From: Acarospora socialis | Taxonomy: Eukaryota; Ascomycota; Lecanoromycetes; Acarosporales; Acarosporaceae | Length of the DNA stretch: 64,000 nucleotides | Direction of reading: 5' to 3' | Assembly: GCA_025617375.2 (NCBI GenBank) | Contig: JAMYGW020000009.1 | Location: 744,001 to 808,000 of the forward strand | Shown here: piece by piece, positions 24,733-36,371 of the stretch | Layout: the number at the start of each line of letters is the position of its first letter | Numbering within the stretch: position 1 is the stretch's first letter | Notes under the pieces: generated by a model | The model's input: only the letters and a program-made list of their open reading frames with translations | Told to the model about the DNA's origin: nothing | The model's database searches: none | Translations under genes and position numbers: made by a program

Positions 24733-25575
24733 ATGGTGTTTATTCACTCTGTGTCACGCCGTCGATACCTTTCTCAGGATCGCTCGCCCCTTCTTGCATT
24801 ACCCGCCGAGATCCGCAACCTGATATACGAGTTGGCGCTCACTGATTCATTACCTTCGGTCTTCAACTACGAATACAAATACGGCCCCAAAATCTGGTCA
24901 GACGGATCATTGAGTCAGAACTACGAATACCAAAGGCCTCCAAGACATCTGCATCGTCCGTCCTACGCACCACTCCGTCTTGCTATACTGCAGACATGTC
25001 GGCAGGTTTACAGAGAAGCCTACCACATCTACTACGCTTGCCATACGTTCGAGTTCCGATACACGGAGGATCTTCGGCTGTTTCTCAAAGAGATCGGGAG
25101 AAGACGACGGAGAGAGATCACTTCTCTTGGAATCGACATATCTGATATCCCGGACGTGCGAAGACCGGCTGTCATACCGCTGCTCCAAGAGTGTGTGAAA
25201 CTGCGCCATCTGCGGCTCGTTTGCGGTCGCAGTTTCCCACAGCATCCAGAGCCCAGGCACATAGTAGCCTTAAAAGCTCTTGGTGGGCTTCGGGGCCTGG
25301 CAAGAGTGGAACTGCCTAGTGGTTGCTGGTTGGGCGAACGGAGGGGTGCAGAAATGAAAGGCAAGCCGTGTGACCTGTTCGAGTATTGTCTATGGTGTCG
25401 GATGAGTTTAGAAGATTTGAGAGTGGAGCTTGAGGAGGCGATGATGAGGCCAGGGGAGCGGAAAAGGCTTGAAGCACTGCGCGTAAGCTCGAGGGTGAAG
25501 AGGGTGGAAGAGCTGGGAGGATCGGGAGCCCTAAACAGTTGCACACACCTCAGAACCGTTTCCACACAAACATGA
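24733..25575 (+). CDS. 2EXR/DUF7730-type hypothetical protein
   Basis: Single-exon gene of 280 residues. It begins with the PLLALPAEIRNLIYELAL motif common to a large fungal family with an F-box-like N-terminal helix (2EXR and related domains). It continues with LRLAILQTCRQVYREAYHIYY and TFEFRY, the standard next elements of the family. The C-terminal half contains leucine-rich helical segments (LLQECVKLRHLRLVCG) resembling degenerate leucine-rich repeats. There is no signal peptide or membrane segment. No biochemical function is known. A role in substrate recognition for ubiquitylation is sometimes suggested from the F-box-like start, but nothing here tests it. Confidence 0.7.
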   Translation: MVFIHSVSRRRYLSQDRSPLLALPAEIRNLIYELALTDSLPSVFNYEYKYGPKIWSDGSLSQNYEYQRPPRHLHRPSYAPLRLAILQTCRQVYREAYHIYYACHTFEFRYTEDLRLFLKEIGRRRRREITSLGIDISDIPDVRRPAVIPLLQECVKLRHLRLVCGRSFPQHPEPRHIVALKALGGLRGLARVELPSGCWLGERRGAEMKGKPCDLFEYCLWCRMSLEDLRVELEEAMMRPGERKRLEALRVSSRVKRVEELGGSGALNSCTHLRTVSTQT

Positions 25576-26700
25576 CAGCTTACAACATATATGAGCCTTA
25601 ACCTCCAACCTTATAGCTATTTTTGACGGGTGGACCATGTAAAGCAACCAAGCTGTCGCTGTGAACAATGGCAATCGAGGACGGTCAATTGAGAAAAGAG
25701 ACAATATTCAGATTTGTGCCACCATGTTCGAGTGATAGTATGTGTAGAGATAGCGCTTATCCTAAGAGAATTCAATCTCATGGCCTGGTCTTCGCACAGG
25801 GAGGCTCCCAAGATGATGGCCGAAGTGCTACTCAGCATTGTCATACGGTAGCCTGAAACATGATTGGAGCCCACGGGATCTCTATCGATAAGGTCAACCC
25901 CAACGATCATCATACAGCATTGCTCTTTACCATGGTAAGACCCTGATTTCCCTGAACTAGTCGTAGATTTTTGTCATAAATTTGATGGGGTGCTACTCTG
26001 ATAGTTGACAATTCTGAAAACCAGTATGCGTACGAGTATGTGCAGATTATAACTCCATTCATGGGATAGGTAAGGCAATCCAGGACCTCTTCTGCAGCTT
26101 ATCCGTACAACTTCACAGCCACCCCCACTTCGTTATTCAACTTTCACCAGGTTGACTTCATCCTCCATTCCTATCAATGCTCAAACCAACAAACAATCTC
26201 CTGCTTACTGTTTCTTCTAATTGTACACAGCTCCAACACACCTCGAACAGCTCTCTCTTACAGCTACTAGCATCTGCTAGCAGATCCTCCAAGCCCCTGA
26301 AATCGCAACCTCAGAGTTCTCTGCACGCAGGCACAAAGGCCCTTTCGTAAGCTTTATAACGGACATAAACAGCAAGCAGCCTTTCAAAGCTGCAGTACCT
26401 GGCAGAATCACTTCACCTACGAAGGGCCCCATTCACAAAAGAAACATCCGGTACCATCAGGTGACCGCGACACGGGACCCTTATTCACCGGATCTCGTGA
26501 GATATAAGCATCCTCAGCACCCGCCATCTCAACCTCACATCCTCACCGAAACGACTCTGTCTGCTACGGACCTCACTTCAAGCTTGAGCACGCTCATCGA
26601 CCAACCCCCCTACTGCTCTACCACTCCGGCGCCTGTCCCAAATCTACCACCCTAAAGCATCGCGAAGGCGGCGACAGATTGCCGTGAGCCACGCTCGACG
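25576..26700. other. Intergenic region
   Basis: 1.1 kb leading to the Yippee gene. It contains a small palindrome around 26267-26282 (CTAGCATCTGCTAG core). The last 500 bp are C/A-rich and could be a long 5' untranslated region. No gene is supported. Confidence 0.5.
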
Positions 26701-27190
26701 ATGGGGCTGGAATACAACGTCTACCTGACCTCGGACCGCATCTTCGGCTGCAAGCACTGCAAGACACATCTCGCGAACCACGACGCCATCATGAGCCGAG
26801 TAAGCCTCTCCTTCCTTCCCCCTCTCCTCTCCGCCCCTCTCCCCACATCCCATCCAGTATCATCCCAAAGCCACAACCCGCACTCCCCTACTCCCCCCCT
26901 CACCACAACGTCCACCGCACCACACCGCACCACTAACCCCCATGCCCCCAACACAGGACTTCCGCGGCGAACACGGCCGGGCCTACCTCTTCAACGCGGT
27001 GGTCAACATCACGCAAGGCGAGGCCGTCGACCGCAACATGACGACGGGCCGGCACGTGGTGCGCGACATCTGCTGCCGCCAGTGCAAGAAGACGGTCGGC
27101 TGGAAGTACGACAAGGCCTATGAGAGCTCGCAGAAGTACAAGGAGGGCAACTACATCCTCGAGGCGGAGCGATTGTGCGCTGTTTCGTGA
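26701..27190 (+). CDS. Yippee-like zinc-binding protein
   Basis: Homolog of YPEL proteins and yeast Moh1; small, highly conserved, with a proposed role in stress or stationary-phase survival. The yeast and animal YPELs associate with CTLH/GID-type ubiquitin ligases. Exons 26701-26799 and 26957-27190, with a 157-nt intron (GTAAGC to ACACAG, phase 0), giving 110 residues. Zinc ligands are C17-x2-C20 and C73-x2-C76. The family signature GRAYLFNAVVN follows the splice join, and VGWKYDKAYESSQKYKEGNYILE ends the domain. Length and motif order match the family almost exactly. The C-terminal AERLCAVS tail is short. ATG 26701 is the family start. Confidence 0.93.
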
Positions 27191-27794
27191 GAGTGTGAGC
27201 GGTCTGGGCGGGCGGCGTGCGGCGGGCGATAAGGGGAGATTTCGGGGGAAGGTGTAAAGGGAGTGGTGTTAGAGAGACTACTGTCCTGGCGTGGATGTCT
27301 TTCTAGGTTGGAGATTTAGGGCCGGGCATGAGGATTGTGAGGTTTGGATCCGGACGGAGTTGGGACGGAGTTTGGTTGGCGTGGCGTATCTCGTGTGTGT
27401 ACGTCCAGAGCCGGGAGGCGGCAGATGTCATCTTTTCACACTTGAAGAAGCCATCCAATCTAAATCCTGCTGATTGTGATATGTGCTGCGGAAGAGGCTC
27501 TGGAGTCGTCGAGCATTCATCTAACTTGTCCCAGAAACCGGTTGTTGCCAAGACCCCGAATTAGCAGGGATGCATGAACCCACTCCGCGGTAAGGTACGG
27601 AGTACCGCTGCGCCGGCTTAAGGCATTGCGGGGCACGTCCACGACCCCACCATGACCTACTTCATCAAATTCGTACCTTAAGAGATTGCTTGACCTGACT
27701 TTCAGATCAACTAACACTCAGGTCTGATTTCAACCTCACATCTACTAAAACCTTGCCGTCAATTGGGGACCAGACAAAAAGAACAGAAGAGACA
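27191..27794. other. Intergenic region
   Basis: 604 bp between two plus-strand genes. It contains one exact TACGGAGTA nonamer at 27596-27604, within a short self-complementary context (GGTACGGAGTACC). No gene. Confidence 0.5.
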
Positions 27795-29282
27795 ATGGCA
27801 AAAGACACGATGCGGGCGGTGATCTTCAAAGGCCCGCACAAGATCGCGCTCGAGGACCGGCCGGTGCCGAAGATCCAGGACCAGACGGACATTGTCGTCA
27901 AGGTCATCTACTCGGCGCTTTGTGGGAGGTACGTCTCTCTGTTCTTTTTTGCGTCCCGACTCTCCTTTGGCTCCGATGAACGAGTCGGAAACGATGGCTG
28001 ACCGTCTGTTTTGATATCTGGGAAGTTAGTGAGCTGCATGTTTTCCGCGGGCACCAGCCGAGTCCGACGGGGTTCATTATGGGTTCGTGGAGGCGGCGGT
28101 GATGAGGGGGCTTGAAGGGGAAGTCTGTGGCTGACGGGTGGGCTAGGACATGAGTTTACCGGGACGGTGGAGGAGGCCGGGTCCGAGGTGAAGAACTTTA
28201 AGAAGGGCGATCGGGTCGTTTCGCCGTTTACGGTTTCTTGGTAGGATTCCGGCGAGTGTCGGGTTGGCAGTTCGATATGGCTAATGGCAGGTAGTGGTGA
28301 GTGTTATTATTGCAAGAACGGATATTCGTCGCGGTGCGCCAAGAGTTTGTTGTTTGGGACCGCAGCGCTGGATGGCGCTCAGGCGGAATATGTATGAAAA
28401 TCCGAAAACAGCCGCAGTCGTGAGAGTTTCTGATCTGCTGCAGGTTCGGGTGCCGCTGGCGGATGCGACGGTCATGAAAGCTCCGGAAGGGATCGAAGAC
28501 AACGCCCTAGTTCTGATGGCTGATATCTTCCCAACTGGTAACTACTCTCGAAACTGTATGACAAACGGATACTGATTGCGAGGAAGGATATTTCGCCGCG
28601 CACAACGCATTCAAAGACCTTTCAAAGCAGCAGATTGCTGACGCTACGGTGGTTGTGATCGGGTGTGGGCCTGTAGGTCTTTGCGCCTTGATCAATGCGG
28701 AGTCGTACAAGCCCAAGCACCTCCTCGCCGTCGACTCTGTTCAGCCACGACTCGACCTGGCAAAGTCACTGGGTGGAGAGCCGTGGAACTTTCAAACGGA
28801 TCGAGAAGGACTCGATAAACGGGTTAAAGAACTGACCGACGGCCGGGGAGCAGACGTCATCATTGAAGTGGTCGGCCTGAGTCCAGCGCTGAAGATGGGC
28901 TTTGAGCTGCTGAGACCATGGGGTGTCATAAGTAGTGTTGGCGTACACAATGGAGAGGTGAGTCACACATTTTTCTTTCCAAAGAATCGAATCTGAAACT
29001 GTGCAGATCCCGTGGAGTGGAAATCAGGCCTATGGCAAGAACCTCAGGATCCAAATGGGCAGGTGTCCAGTGCGGTCGATATTCCCTCAAGCATTGGATA
29101 TGTTGAAACAAAAGCAGCACCTCTTAGGGTAAGGTATCCGGTGTGCTTGAGCCGGTCCAGAGCTGACAGTTGCACGCAGGTTTATGTCTGACAAGATCAT
29201 GCCTCTGTCGCAGGCTGAGGAAGGCTACGACCTGTTCGACAAGATGAAGGTCCAGAAAGTTGTGTTCGAGGCTCAGAAATGA
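27795..29282 (+). CDS. Zinc-dependent medium-chain alcohol dehydrogenase
   Basis: NAD(P)-dependent dehydrogenase of the GroES-like MDR family; substrate unknown. Eight exons: 27795-27928, 28030-28082, 28147-28240, 28295-28391, 28444-28537, 28587-28957, 29007-29128 and 29180-29282. All joins keep frame and give 355 residues, the usual length. The catalytic zinc site shows C43 (SALCGSELH) and H64-E65 (MGHEF). The structural zinc loop has C94, C97, C100 and C108. The Rossmann motif is GCGPVGL near 190, followed by LLAVDSVQPRL; the aspartate favours NAD over NADP. Best match by memory is to glutathione-independent formaldehyde/alcohol dehydrogenase-like fungal proteins. Introns are 49-101 nt. No neighbouring pathway gene is seen. 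Confidence 0.9.
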
Positions 29283-30574
29283 GCACAGGAGAAGTGGACA
29301 AACGTCGGAGCGAAGACTCCTAGGGTTGCCGCCCGTTTGAGTAGCTGTACATACATTCACTGTAATTGTACGTCAGTCATGAAGGTCTTGTTCTCCTTAT
29401 ACTCAGGCCAAGCAGTGTCCGTCGTCTCTCCGAATACGTGGATGCTTCAGCAGTAGCCCCAGGAGTATTGGAGCGTGTTGATCTGGCAACGTACGGAGTA
29501 CTGCTCTTAAGTTTCATTACTCGGTGAGAGATCAAGGCTGATGAGAACCCCACCCGTCGTGGCTGGGGTGCCAACTCGATCGGCCGATGGCTTGCAGCAC
29601 AAGGATCCACGTGTTCGGAGAATAAACACCAACCAGTTGGTTCGAAAACTGTGGGGGCCGCTGTCTGGAGTCAAGCCAGAAAGCCTGTGGGAGACGAGGG
29701 ATCCAGCCCCACGCTGGCACTGCACGCACTAGCCCCCTTGTGATCAGCGCTGTCGTCCGGTCGGCTTAGATATCATGCCGGCATTTCTATTTGACAGTGA
29801 TGTGATGATTGGAGATATGGATCTTGCCCCAGATATCAGGCATCCCTGAGTGTATCGCCCATCTCACACCAGAAAAGAGCTGAGCAATGAAGTGAAGATC
29901 TCGTGTGCAATCATGAAAGTGAAAAGAGTGACAATGGTATGTATGAAGAACAAGTTGTCCAATAAGACAATGACTGCAAAGGTGATAAACACATGTTGTT
30001 GTCTTCAGAGTCTCTTTAGGAGATAGTTTTTGTAGAGAGAGCTTCTGTGGGTTGCGAAACAAATACAGTAAATAATGATGCGGGGCTAGTACAGTACGGG
30101 AGACAGCAGGCAGGCAGATTGCTCGCCAGAAAATAAATTTGATGGGCGAAAAAGCTACGCGCGATCTTCTCGTGCGTCAATAACTTATTCCATTCACCAC
30201 AGCTGCCAAAAAAAGCTATCACCAGCCTTCTTCCTGTCAACCTCTCTACTCAGCCGCACCCGACCTCCGCCTCTTCAGGCTCCACTCTTCTGCTCCAATC
30301 CTCTCTCAATTAGCTACCTCCTGAACCGAAGCTGCCTGCTGCAAATTTCATTGTCTTGGTACGCTGCTCCGGTGAAAGAACTATTATATTGCAACGCATG
30401 GTAGCTGACGACGATATTTTAGCTTGACAACTTGCTGAAAAAGTCAGAAACTTGCTCAGTCAACACTGAAACTTGAAGACGTGCACGTTTGAACATCAAC
30501 GTGCTACACCACATCAAGTCTTTTCGCTGCAGCAGAGAAGAAAGATAGTTCACTGCATATCATAGCTCTCCATT
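29283..30574. other. Intergenic region
   Basis: 1.3 kb before the KH-domain gene. It has an exact TACGGAGTA at 29492-29500. The 200 bp before the ATG are pyrimidine/adenine-mixed leader-like sequence. No coding region is supported. Confidence 0.5.
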
Positions 30575-31832
30575 ATGGCTAATGCGGATGTTCGAAATGA
30601 AGACAATTCCGGCCTTGCCGATGCGGTGGGTCGTATGGGATTGAACGACGCTGGCGGCGACGACAACCGCGTCGGTGCCGATGGTGAACCTGCGCCTCGG
30701 ACGGAGGAAGAATATGCTCAATCACAACTGACACTACGCGCAATCGTCTCCTCCAAAGAAGCTGGCGTCATCATTGGTAAGGCCGGAAAGAATGTGGCCG
30801 ACCTCCGGGATGAGACGGGCGTCAAGGCGGGAGTCAGTAAAGTCGTCCAAGGCGTGCATGATCGTGTTTTGACCGTCACCGGTTCATTGGAAGGCATTTC
30901 CAAAGCGTATGCTATTGTGGCCAAGGGGCTGTTGGAAGGTGCACCGCAGATGGGCATGGGTGGGGTTATTTCTACAAATGGCACGCATCGTAGGTCAACC
31001 CTCCCATTCCACCAGTTCTCAAACGAAGCAGCCATGATCTCTGCAACACATTAGCCCGGGCCTACTCCATTCATAGTTCGTGACGGAGTTGCGGTTCGGT
31101 AAGGAGCAGCTGCTGATGTATCACTTGACAGCTGTCCGTCTCCTGATATCTCATAACCAAATGGGCACCATCATCGGCCGGCAGGGCCTGAAGATCAAGC
31201 ACATCCAGGATGTTTCCGGTGTTCGTATGGTCGCTCAGAAAGAAATGCTGCCTCAATCGACCGAGAGGATTGTGGAGGTCCAAGGCACACCAGACGGAAT
31301 TCAGAAGGCTGTCTGGGAAATCGGCAAGTGTCTCGTGGACGACTGGCAACGCGGTACTGGGACTGTGCTCTACAATCCTGCCGTGAGAGCTGAGGCTGGA
31401 CGTGGCGGAGGCTTGAACGCTGCTGCCGGAGGTTCCGGGTTTGGCGGCGGTAACCGTTCATATAACCGCACTGGCAACGGGACCGACTTCAGTGACAATA
31501 CTGGAGGTTCCTACAACCGGCGGTCAAACTCGGATGCCGCGAACCGTGGCCAACCCATGGCGACTGAGGATGGAGAAGAGGTGCAAACCCAAAACATCAG
31601 CATCCCGGCGGACATGGTTGGTTGCATCATTGGACGCGGCGGCAGCAAAATCAGCGAGATACGCAAAAGCTCCGGTGCTCGTATCTCGATTGCAAAAGCC
31701 CCGCATGACGAGACTGGCGAGAGGATGTTCACCATCATGGGAGCCGCGAGTGCTAATGAGAAAGCCTTATACCTGCTTTATGAAAACCTCGAGGCTGAAA
31801 AGATGCGAAGGAGCCAGCAACCGCAGGAATAA
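30575..31832 (+). CDS. Three-KH-domain RNA-binding protein (Pbp2/Rnc1-like)
   Basis: Poly(C)-binding-type protein that binds mRNA through KH domains. Fission yeast Rnc1 stabilises MAP-kinase phosphatase mRNA, and budding yeast Pbp2 is a relative. Exons 30575-30989 and 31132-31832. The 142-nt intron runs GTAGGT to TTGACAG and gives 371 residues. KH1 centres on GVIIGKAGKNV near 65, KH2 on GTIIGRQGLKI near 150 and KH3 on GCIIGRGGSKI near 301, so each has a GxxG loop. A Gly/Asn/Arg-rich linker lies between KH2 and KH3. A two-intron alternative using an acceptor at 31053 breaks the reading frame, so I prefer the single longer intron. Confidence 0.9.
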
Positions 31833-33028
31833 AGCCTCAAGGTTCACACGCACGGAAGATTCGATTGGAAGTTCTTGATCGGGAAAACCTACACCAATTG
31901 GAGCTTCCGATTGCGCTGCCAATCGCCCGCAGAAATCCGTATTCGCAAGCTCAAGGTGTACGGAGTGACTGCGGCAACATAGATACAAAGTTCGGACTTT
32001 CCTACCTCTCTACGACCGGTTATGCCTTTCCTATCCCAAAAGCGCTATCCTGCCTTCCTTTCCCACCAATTCCGAAGTCATGGTACCTCCTACGAGTCGG
32101 ACCGTTCTACTTTCCCTAATCCTCACACTGGGTTGGGCCGTGCTTCATCCGGGCGCACAAGCTTGGTAACGAGTTATGATGGTCTTGTTCGATTCAGCGA
32201 TGCTCGCAGTCTACCAATTGTCAGCTGATGCCTAGAGCGTTTTCGTCGTTTCTCCCTCCCCGAACCATCCGTGCTCATTCTCACGATCAAAACTAACAAT
32301 TTTCTCTCCTCATTAATCCCTTCTCCCTTTCCTCTTCCCCTTTCTCACTCACAGTCGTTGACCGCAGACAGAGGATGACTCGTCAACCCCCCACTTCGCT
32401 TCTCTCCTTCCTGCACCACACCCACATCTTGCTCGTTCCCTCCGTCGGGGCACTTTTTCAACCATCACCTTCTCCGTCGAGCGGCGTCTTGTCACCCGAT
32501 TCTCCCGCTCTGTATCTATACGTAGCTGCGGCTATACCAGACGATTGACAAATCTATGAGTGAGCGCTGTCTACCTTTTCAGATTGTGATACTAGCCGGT
32601 GCAGTGCTTTGTGACGGTTGACATCGGACTACTAGTGTCTCAGAATAGAGGTATCTGCTAGCCATAACTTGGAGCCCTCTTCAATCTTTCGCTCCTACCT
32701 AGCCGTATCATCAACTACTATGGTAATCACACTATCAGATTTTCAAGCCTGCAGCCCTTGCCCCGAGACATGGCACTGCGTACAGTAGCCATTGACGAAA
32801 CGAATTAATCAACGTATAGAACAATAAGTAGCTTATAGATCACCAATTACAAAATGGACGATGACGCACTATTTAGAGCTACGGAAAGGGCTTTGAGATC
32901 GGCCCAATACTCAGAGGGTATCGGAAAAGCAGCAAATTTCCAGGGTTCCTTCTAAGATTAGGGTATACATGAGCAGCAGGATCCAAAGCAAACGCGCCTC
33001 CAACACGCCAGGACTCCACTAATCAAGG
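31833..33028. other. Convergent intergenic region
   Basis: 1.2 kb between the 3' ends of the KH gene (+) and the MFS gene (-). The middle (32240-32480) is pyrimidine-rich. No gene or repeat is recognised. Confidence 0.5.
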
Positions 33029-34695
33029 TCACTGTTCCTCCGCCGCCCGCTCATCAGCCGTCAACTCGCTCTCGGCCGCCTTGATGCGCACAAACGCCAG
33101 CATGACGACCAACGCCAGCGCCGCACACGCAAACTGGTACCAGAACACGGCCTGATAGCTGCTCTTCAGCCCCAAGTGCGCCGTGCCCGTCTGCAAGACG
33201 TCCGCAAACGCGAGCAGGACGGCAATGCCCAAATACAGCAGGCTGTTGATCAGGGCGCCGGCGAGACCCTGCCGTTTCTGCGGCAGGTTGGTGGTGATGA
33301 AGATGCCGGCGACGTTGAAGGTGATGTCGATGCCGATGGTGGCGCCGATCATGGCGGGGAAGACGTAGGCCCAGTAGCTGGCGCCGGCGGGGGCGAGGGC
33401 GAAGAGGAGCGAGGTCAGGAGCCAGCCGAGGCCGGAGATCAGGCAGAGGGCGGTGCCGGGCACCAGGTGCAGGATGTAGCCGCCCGCCACGGAGATGAGG
33501 ACGCCGCCGGCGCACATGGGCACGTACCAGGCGACGACTTGGAGGGGGCTCGCGTGCATGATGTCTTGCATGTAGAGGGTGGCGTACAGGAGGAAGATGC
33601 CGAGGACGCCGTAGGAGAAGAAGAGGGCGATGATGAGCGGCCTGAGGTACGGGACGCAGAAGAGGTCCGGCGGGATCAAGGGCGTGGTGGCGATCCAGCC
33701 TTCGACGTAGAATGCTAGGGCGAGGAGGATGGCCCCGGCGACGAGCGTGGAGTAGATGTACGGCGTTCTCCATCCGTCGGGCGCATGCGAGCTGTCCGTG
33801 ATGGCGAAGACGACGAGTATGAGGCCGGACACGATCAGCGCCGAGCCGAGCCAGTCCATCTGCACGTTCATCGCCTTCCGCTCTTGCATGTCCGACGGCA
33901 CGGTGAAGTACGCCGTCACGGCCGTGGTGAAGACCAGGATGGCGCCAAACCAGAAGTACCAGCCGAAATAAAGATACTGGCCCGTCAGCCCCGCGAAGAA
34001 GACGCCGGCGAAGAACCCCAGCGGCGCGGAACCGCCGTACAGACTGAAGACCAGATTCTTGCGCGGGCCCGGCCGGTAGATGCTGCCCATCAGCATGACG
34101 CCGGAGGGGAGGAACGCAGAGGGTCCGAGGCCCTGCAGGGCGCGGCAGAGGTCGAGCATCAGCTGGTTGCGCGAGAAGCCGGCGACGAGCGACCAGACGA
34201 AGAACCAGAGGAGACCGAATTGGTAGACGGGCAGGCCACCGTACATGTCGGCGAGACGGCCGAAGGGCAGGAGGAAGGCGGCTGTGACGAGCGAGAAAGC
34301 GCTGGCGGGCCAGACGGCGGATGCTTGGGGGATGTCGAGCTTCGCGATCAGGGTGGGGAGGATGACGTTGAAGCCGGATACGAAGTACTCCTGCGTGAGC
34401 GTTAGCAGTGGCTTCTTCTGTTTCTTGAGGTGAAGATTCATCCAAGGCCTAGAAGGAGACTCACCGCCATGAACTGCGATGCGAGGATCGAGTAGCAGAA
34501 CCCGATTTCCGCCCAGATGGTCTTGAACTTTTGCGGTCTTTCTCGACCCAGACGCTCGATACGCGCGAGTTCTGACTCTGCTTCCGCTCCATCGTCTAGA
34601 TTCTGTGGCTCGGACTTCTGCGTGTTGTCTACTGGAGGAGATGCAAGCTCTGTCATGACAATGTCATTGTCGGTTGTTGTTCTTGAAGCAGTCAT
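33029..34695 (-). CDS. MFS multidrug/metabolite exporter, 14-TM DHA2-like
   Basis: Proton-coupled exporter of the major facilitator superfamily, close in type to the aminotriazole-resistance Atr1 group. Exons on the minus strand are 34695-34465 and 34390-33029, with a 74-nt intron (GTGAGT to ACGCAG), giving 530 residues. The join yields LASQFMAEYFVSGFNVILPTL in the first membrane helix. The N-terminal 60 residues are soluble and acidic. About 14 hydrophobic helices follow. The loop-2 motif is GRLADMYGG, and the LCRALQGLGPSAFLPSGVML segment matches the family's helix-4/5 region. Codon third positions are strongly G/C, so long antisense frames appear on the other strand. A TATA-like TATTTATATT lies about 105 nt upstream. 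No cluster partner is seen. Confidence 0.88.
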
Positions 34696-35238
34696 ACTCC
34701 ACTTCGGTATCAACTCAAGGAAGTCTCGAACACCCAATTGAGTGTTTGCACTTTGAGAAAGTAGTGAGGAACATCGACTGACAGGACTCAAGTGAAATAT
34801 AAATACAATAAACAACTTTAGTACTGCTCTGTTCTCCACCTAGGGATTTCACGGATGTAAGGTAACACCAAAAAGTCCGCTTTGGTCGTTATTCAGCATC
34901 ACTTATCGCAAGCAGGTGACGAGATTCTCTTTTACAGGGGCGTGTTGGTCACCACTGAGTGGCAGAGTGTCCCACTCATTTGCGGGTTTGTGAGTTTGGT
35001 CGTCATGGAGCGTCAAGTAGTTTATCAACCCGCTGACAAAGAACCGTGTTCTGGTCGTCATTGTTGATTATTGAGCATCAGATATTCCAAATGCTGCCTA
35101 CGTGACGAAACGGCAGTTCTGCAGCAGGATTCTTCTTTTGTGTAGTGCTAGCCCGTGCTCTCTTGCTATTCTATTGTGTTCTAGGGTTGTAAAAGAAAGA
35201 AGTGAGATTCGAAGATGCATTTGCCGCTTGAACTTTCC
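34696..35238. other. Upstream region of the MFS gene
   Basis: 543 bp containing the MFS promoter (TATA-like run near 34797-34808 on the minus strand) and otherwise featureless sequence up to the SINE target site. Confidence 0.5.
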
Positions 35239-35254
35239 TATTGAGGGCATGCCC
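35239..35254. repeat. Left target-site duplication of the SINE
   Basis: TATTGAGGGCATGCCC, identical over 16 bp to 35649-35664. It directly precedes the tRNA-like head of the element. Confidence 0.8.
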
Positions 35255-35648
35255 ACGTCGGCTGTTTGGCGCAGTGGTTAAAACTTCTAAGCAAGGTAAC
35301 GGGTTCGAGTCCTGTAGTCGACACTGTGGATGCTGGCTTCTACAATGTGGCAAGACAGAGTAGAAGGACCTCTTGAGATTGATCACTCAATGTCTATCAA
35401 TTAGATCTATCACAAATCTTAAAGACCATCTGGCTGAGCAGACTAGAGCATGGTTCTCGATTAGTTGTGACTTGGGTTGATGACGAATCAGCTCCCATTA
35501 TACTTAGAATAAACATTCAGTATCATTGCTTTCAATGATCTGTGTTGCACATGCAGTAAAGGTGCTAAAAGTCAGGAAGGTACGGGGTGTGAATCCTCTA
35601 TATGCTAGAGCATGCCCTTTAAGACTATAAAATCGATCAATACATTTT
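35255..35648 (+). mobile_element. tRNA-derived SINE, 394 bp, with perfect target-site duplications
   Basis: The head (35257-35322) folds like a truncated tRNA. It has a 7-bp acceptor stem (GTCGGCT with AGTCGAC, one G-U) and a 5-bp T stem closing loop TTCGAGT. A 4-bp anticodon stem carries loop CTAAGCA, so the anticodon-like triplet is AAG. The D stem is degenerate and no long variable arm exists. Box A TGGCGCAGTGG (35267-35277) and box B GGTTCGAGTCC (35302-35312) match the pol III consensus. About 320 bp of unrelated body follow, ending in an A/T-rich tail with a T5 run. Identical 16-bp repeats flank it exactly, as LINE-mobilised SINEs create. Intact duplications suggest a recent insertion. 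The mobilising LINE is not in this window. Confidence 0.8.
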
Positions 35649-35664
35649 TATTGAGGGCATGCCC
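35649..35664. repeat. Right target-site duplication of the SINE
   Basis: Exact 16-bp copy of 35239-35254, immediately after the A/T-rich tail of the element. Confidence 0.8.
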
Positions 35665-36371
35665 GCGAGTCAGTTCAGGCTCGAACTACTCCGCACAACA
35701 TGTTTTGCGGTCTGAGTCAGCAAAAGACTGTATGTGGGGATCAAACATAAATACTTGTTGAAGGAGGACCCCATTCACACGATTATTATACTCATTCCAT
35801 TGCTCTAGACATGATTAAAACCTCATACTCGTATTGTGAAGTTGTACTCATACGAGTAGTACAGATGTGGCGCAGTCGAGAAACGAAGGAGTTTCCCCTG
35901 TCCATCCCACGCTGTGCCTGCAGTACAGATGGGCGAAGTGCAGCTATACTTGTTTTCGCCCCTACAGGGCAACGAAGCGACACGCCGCGGCGATCCAGTT
36001 GCTGCAAGCTGGTTGGGGGGCTGTCGGTAGATCTGTCAAGCACAATCAATGGCTGTTCAACCCCCCTTCCTCGTTCCGGAAGAGAATAGCGGGAGCTTAC
36101 GACAATCCTCAGCTCTACTGTAGAGGCTCTTTAGGCGTCCAGAAGCAACACTTGTATTTGATCTGCTGCGGACCTATCCAATCTTTTACTGTATTTTGGA
36201 TGATCGTTTCTCTGTCCGATTTACTCTAACTGTTATCGAATGTCAGTTCAAAGGTTTGATTTTGATGCTATGTGCGACAATCGTTATTCATGGCGCGACT
36301 CAGCTACCCTACCTGAAGAATCCACACGCGATAATGGACTATGTTTAGACTCTTCCTAGGCCTGAAGCAAT
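35665..36371. other. Upstream region of the Helo-like/ankyrin gene
   Basis: 707 bp, with a small inverted repeat ACTCGTAT...ATACGAGT near 35827-35858. No coding region is supported. Confidence 0.5.

Noticed and set aside
29620-29660. GGTTCGAAAAC as a tRNA T loop
   Set aside because: Does not match the box B consensus at the 3' side and no cloverleaf can be drawn around it.
33176-34405. Long plus-strand frames (180 and 206 codons) opposite the MFS gene
   Set aside because: Low-complexity Glu/Gly/Arg shadows produced by extreme third-position G/C on the real coding strand; no family resemblance.
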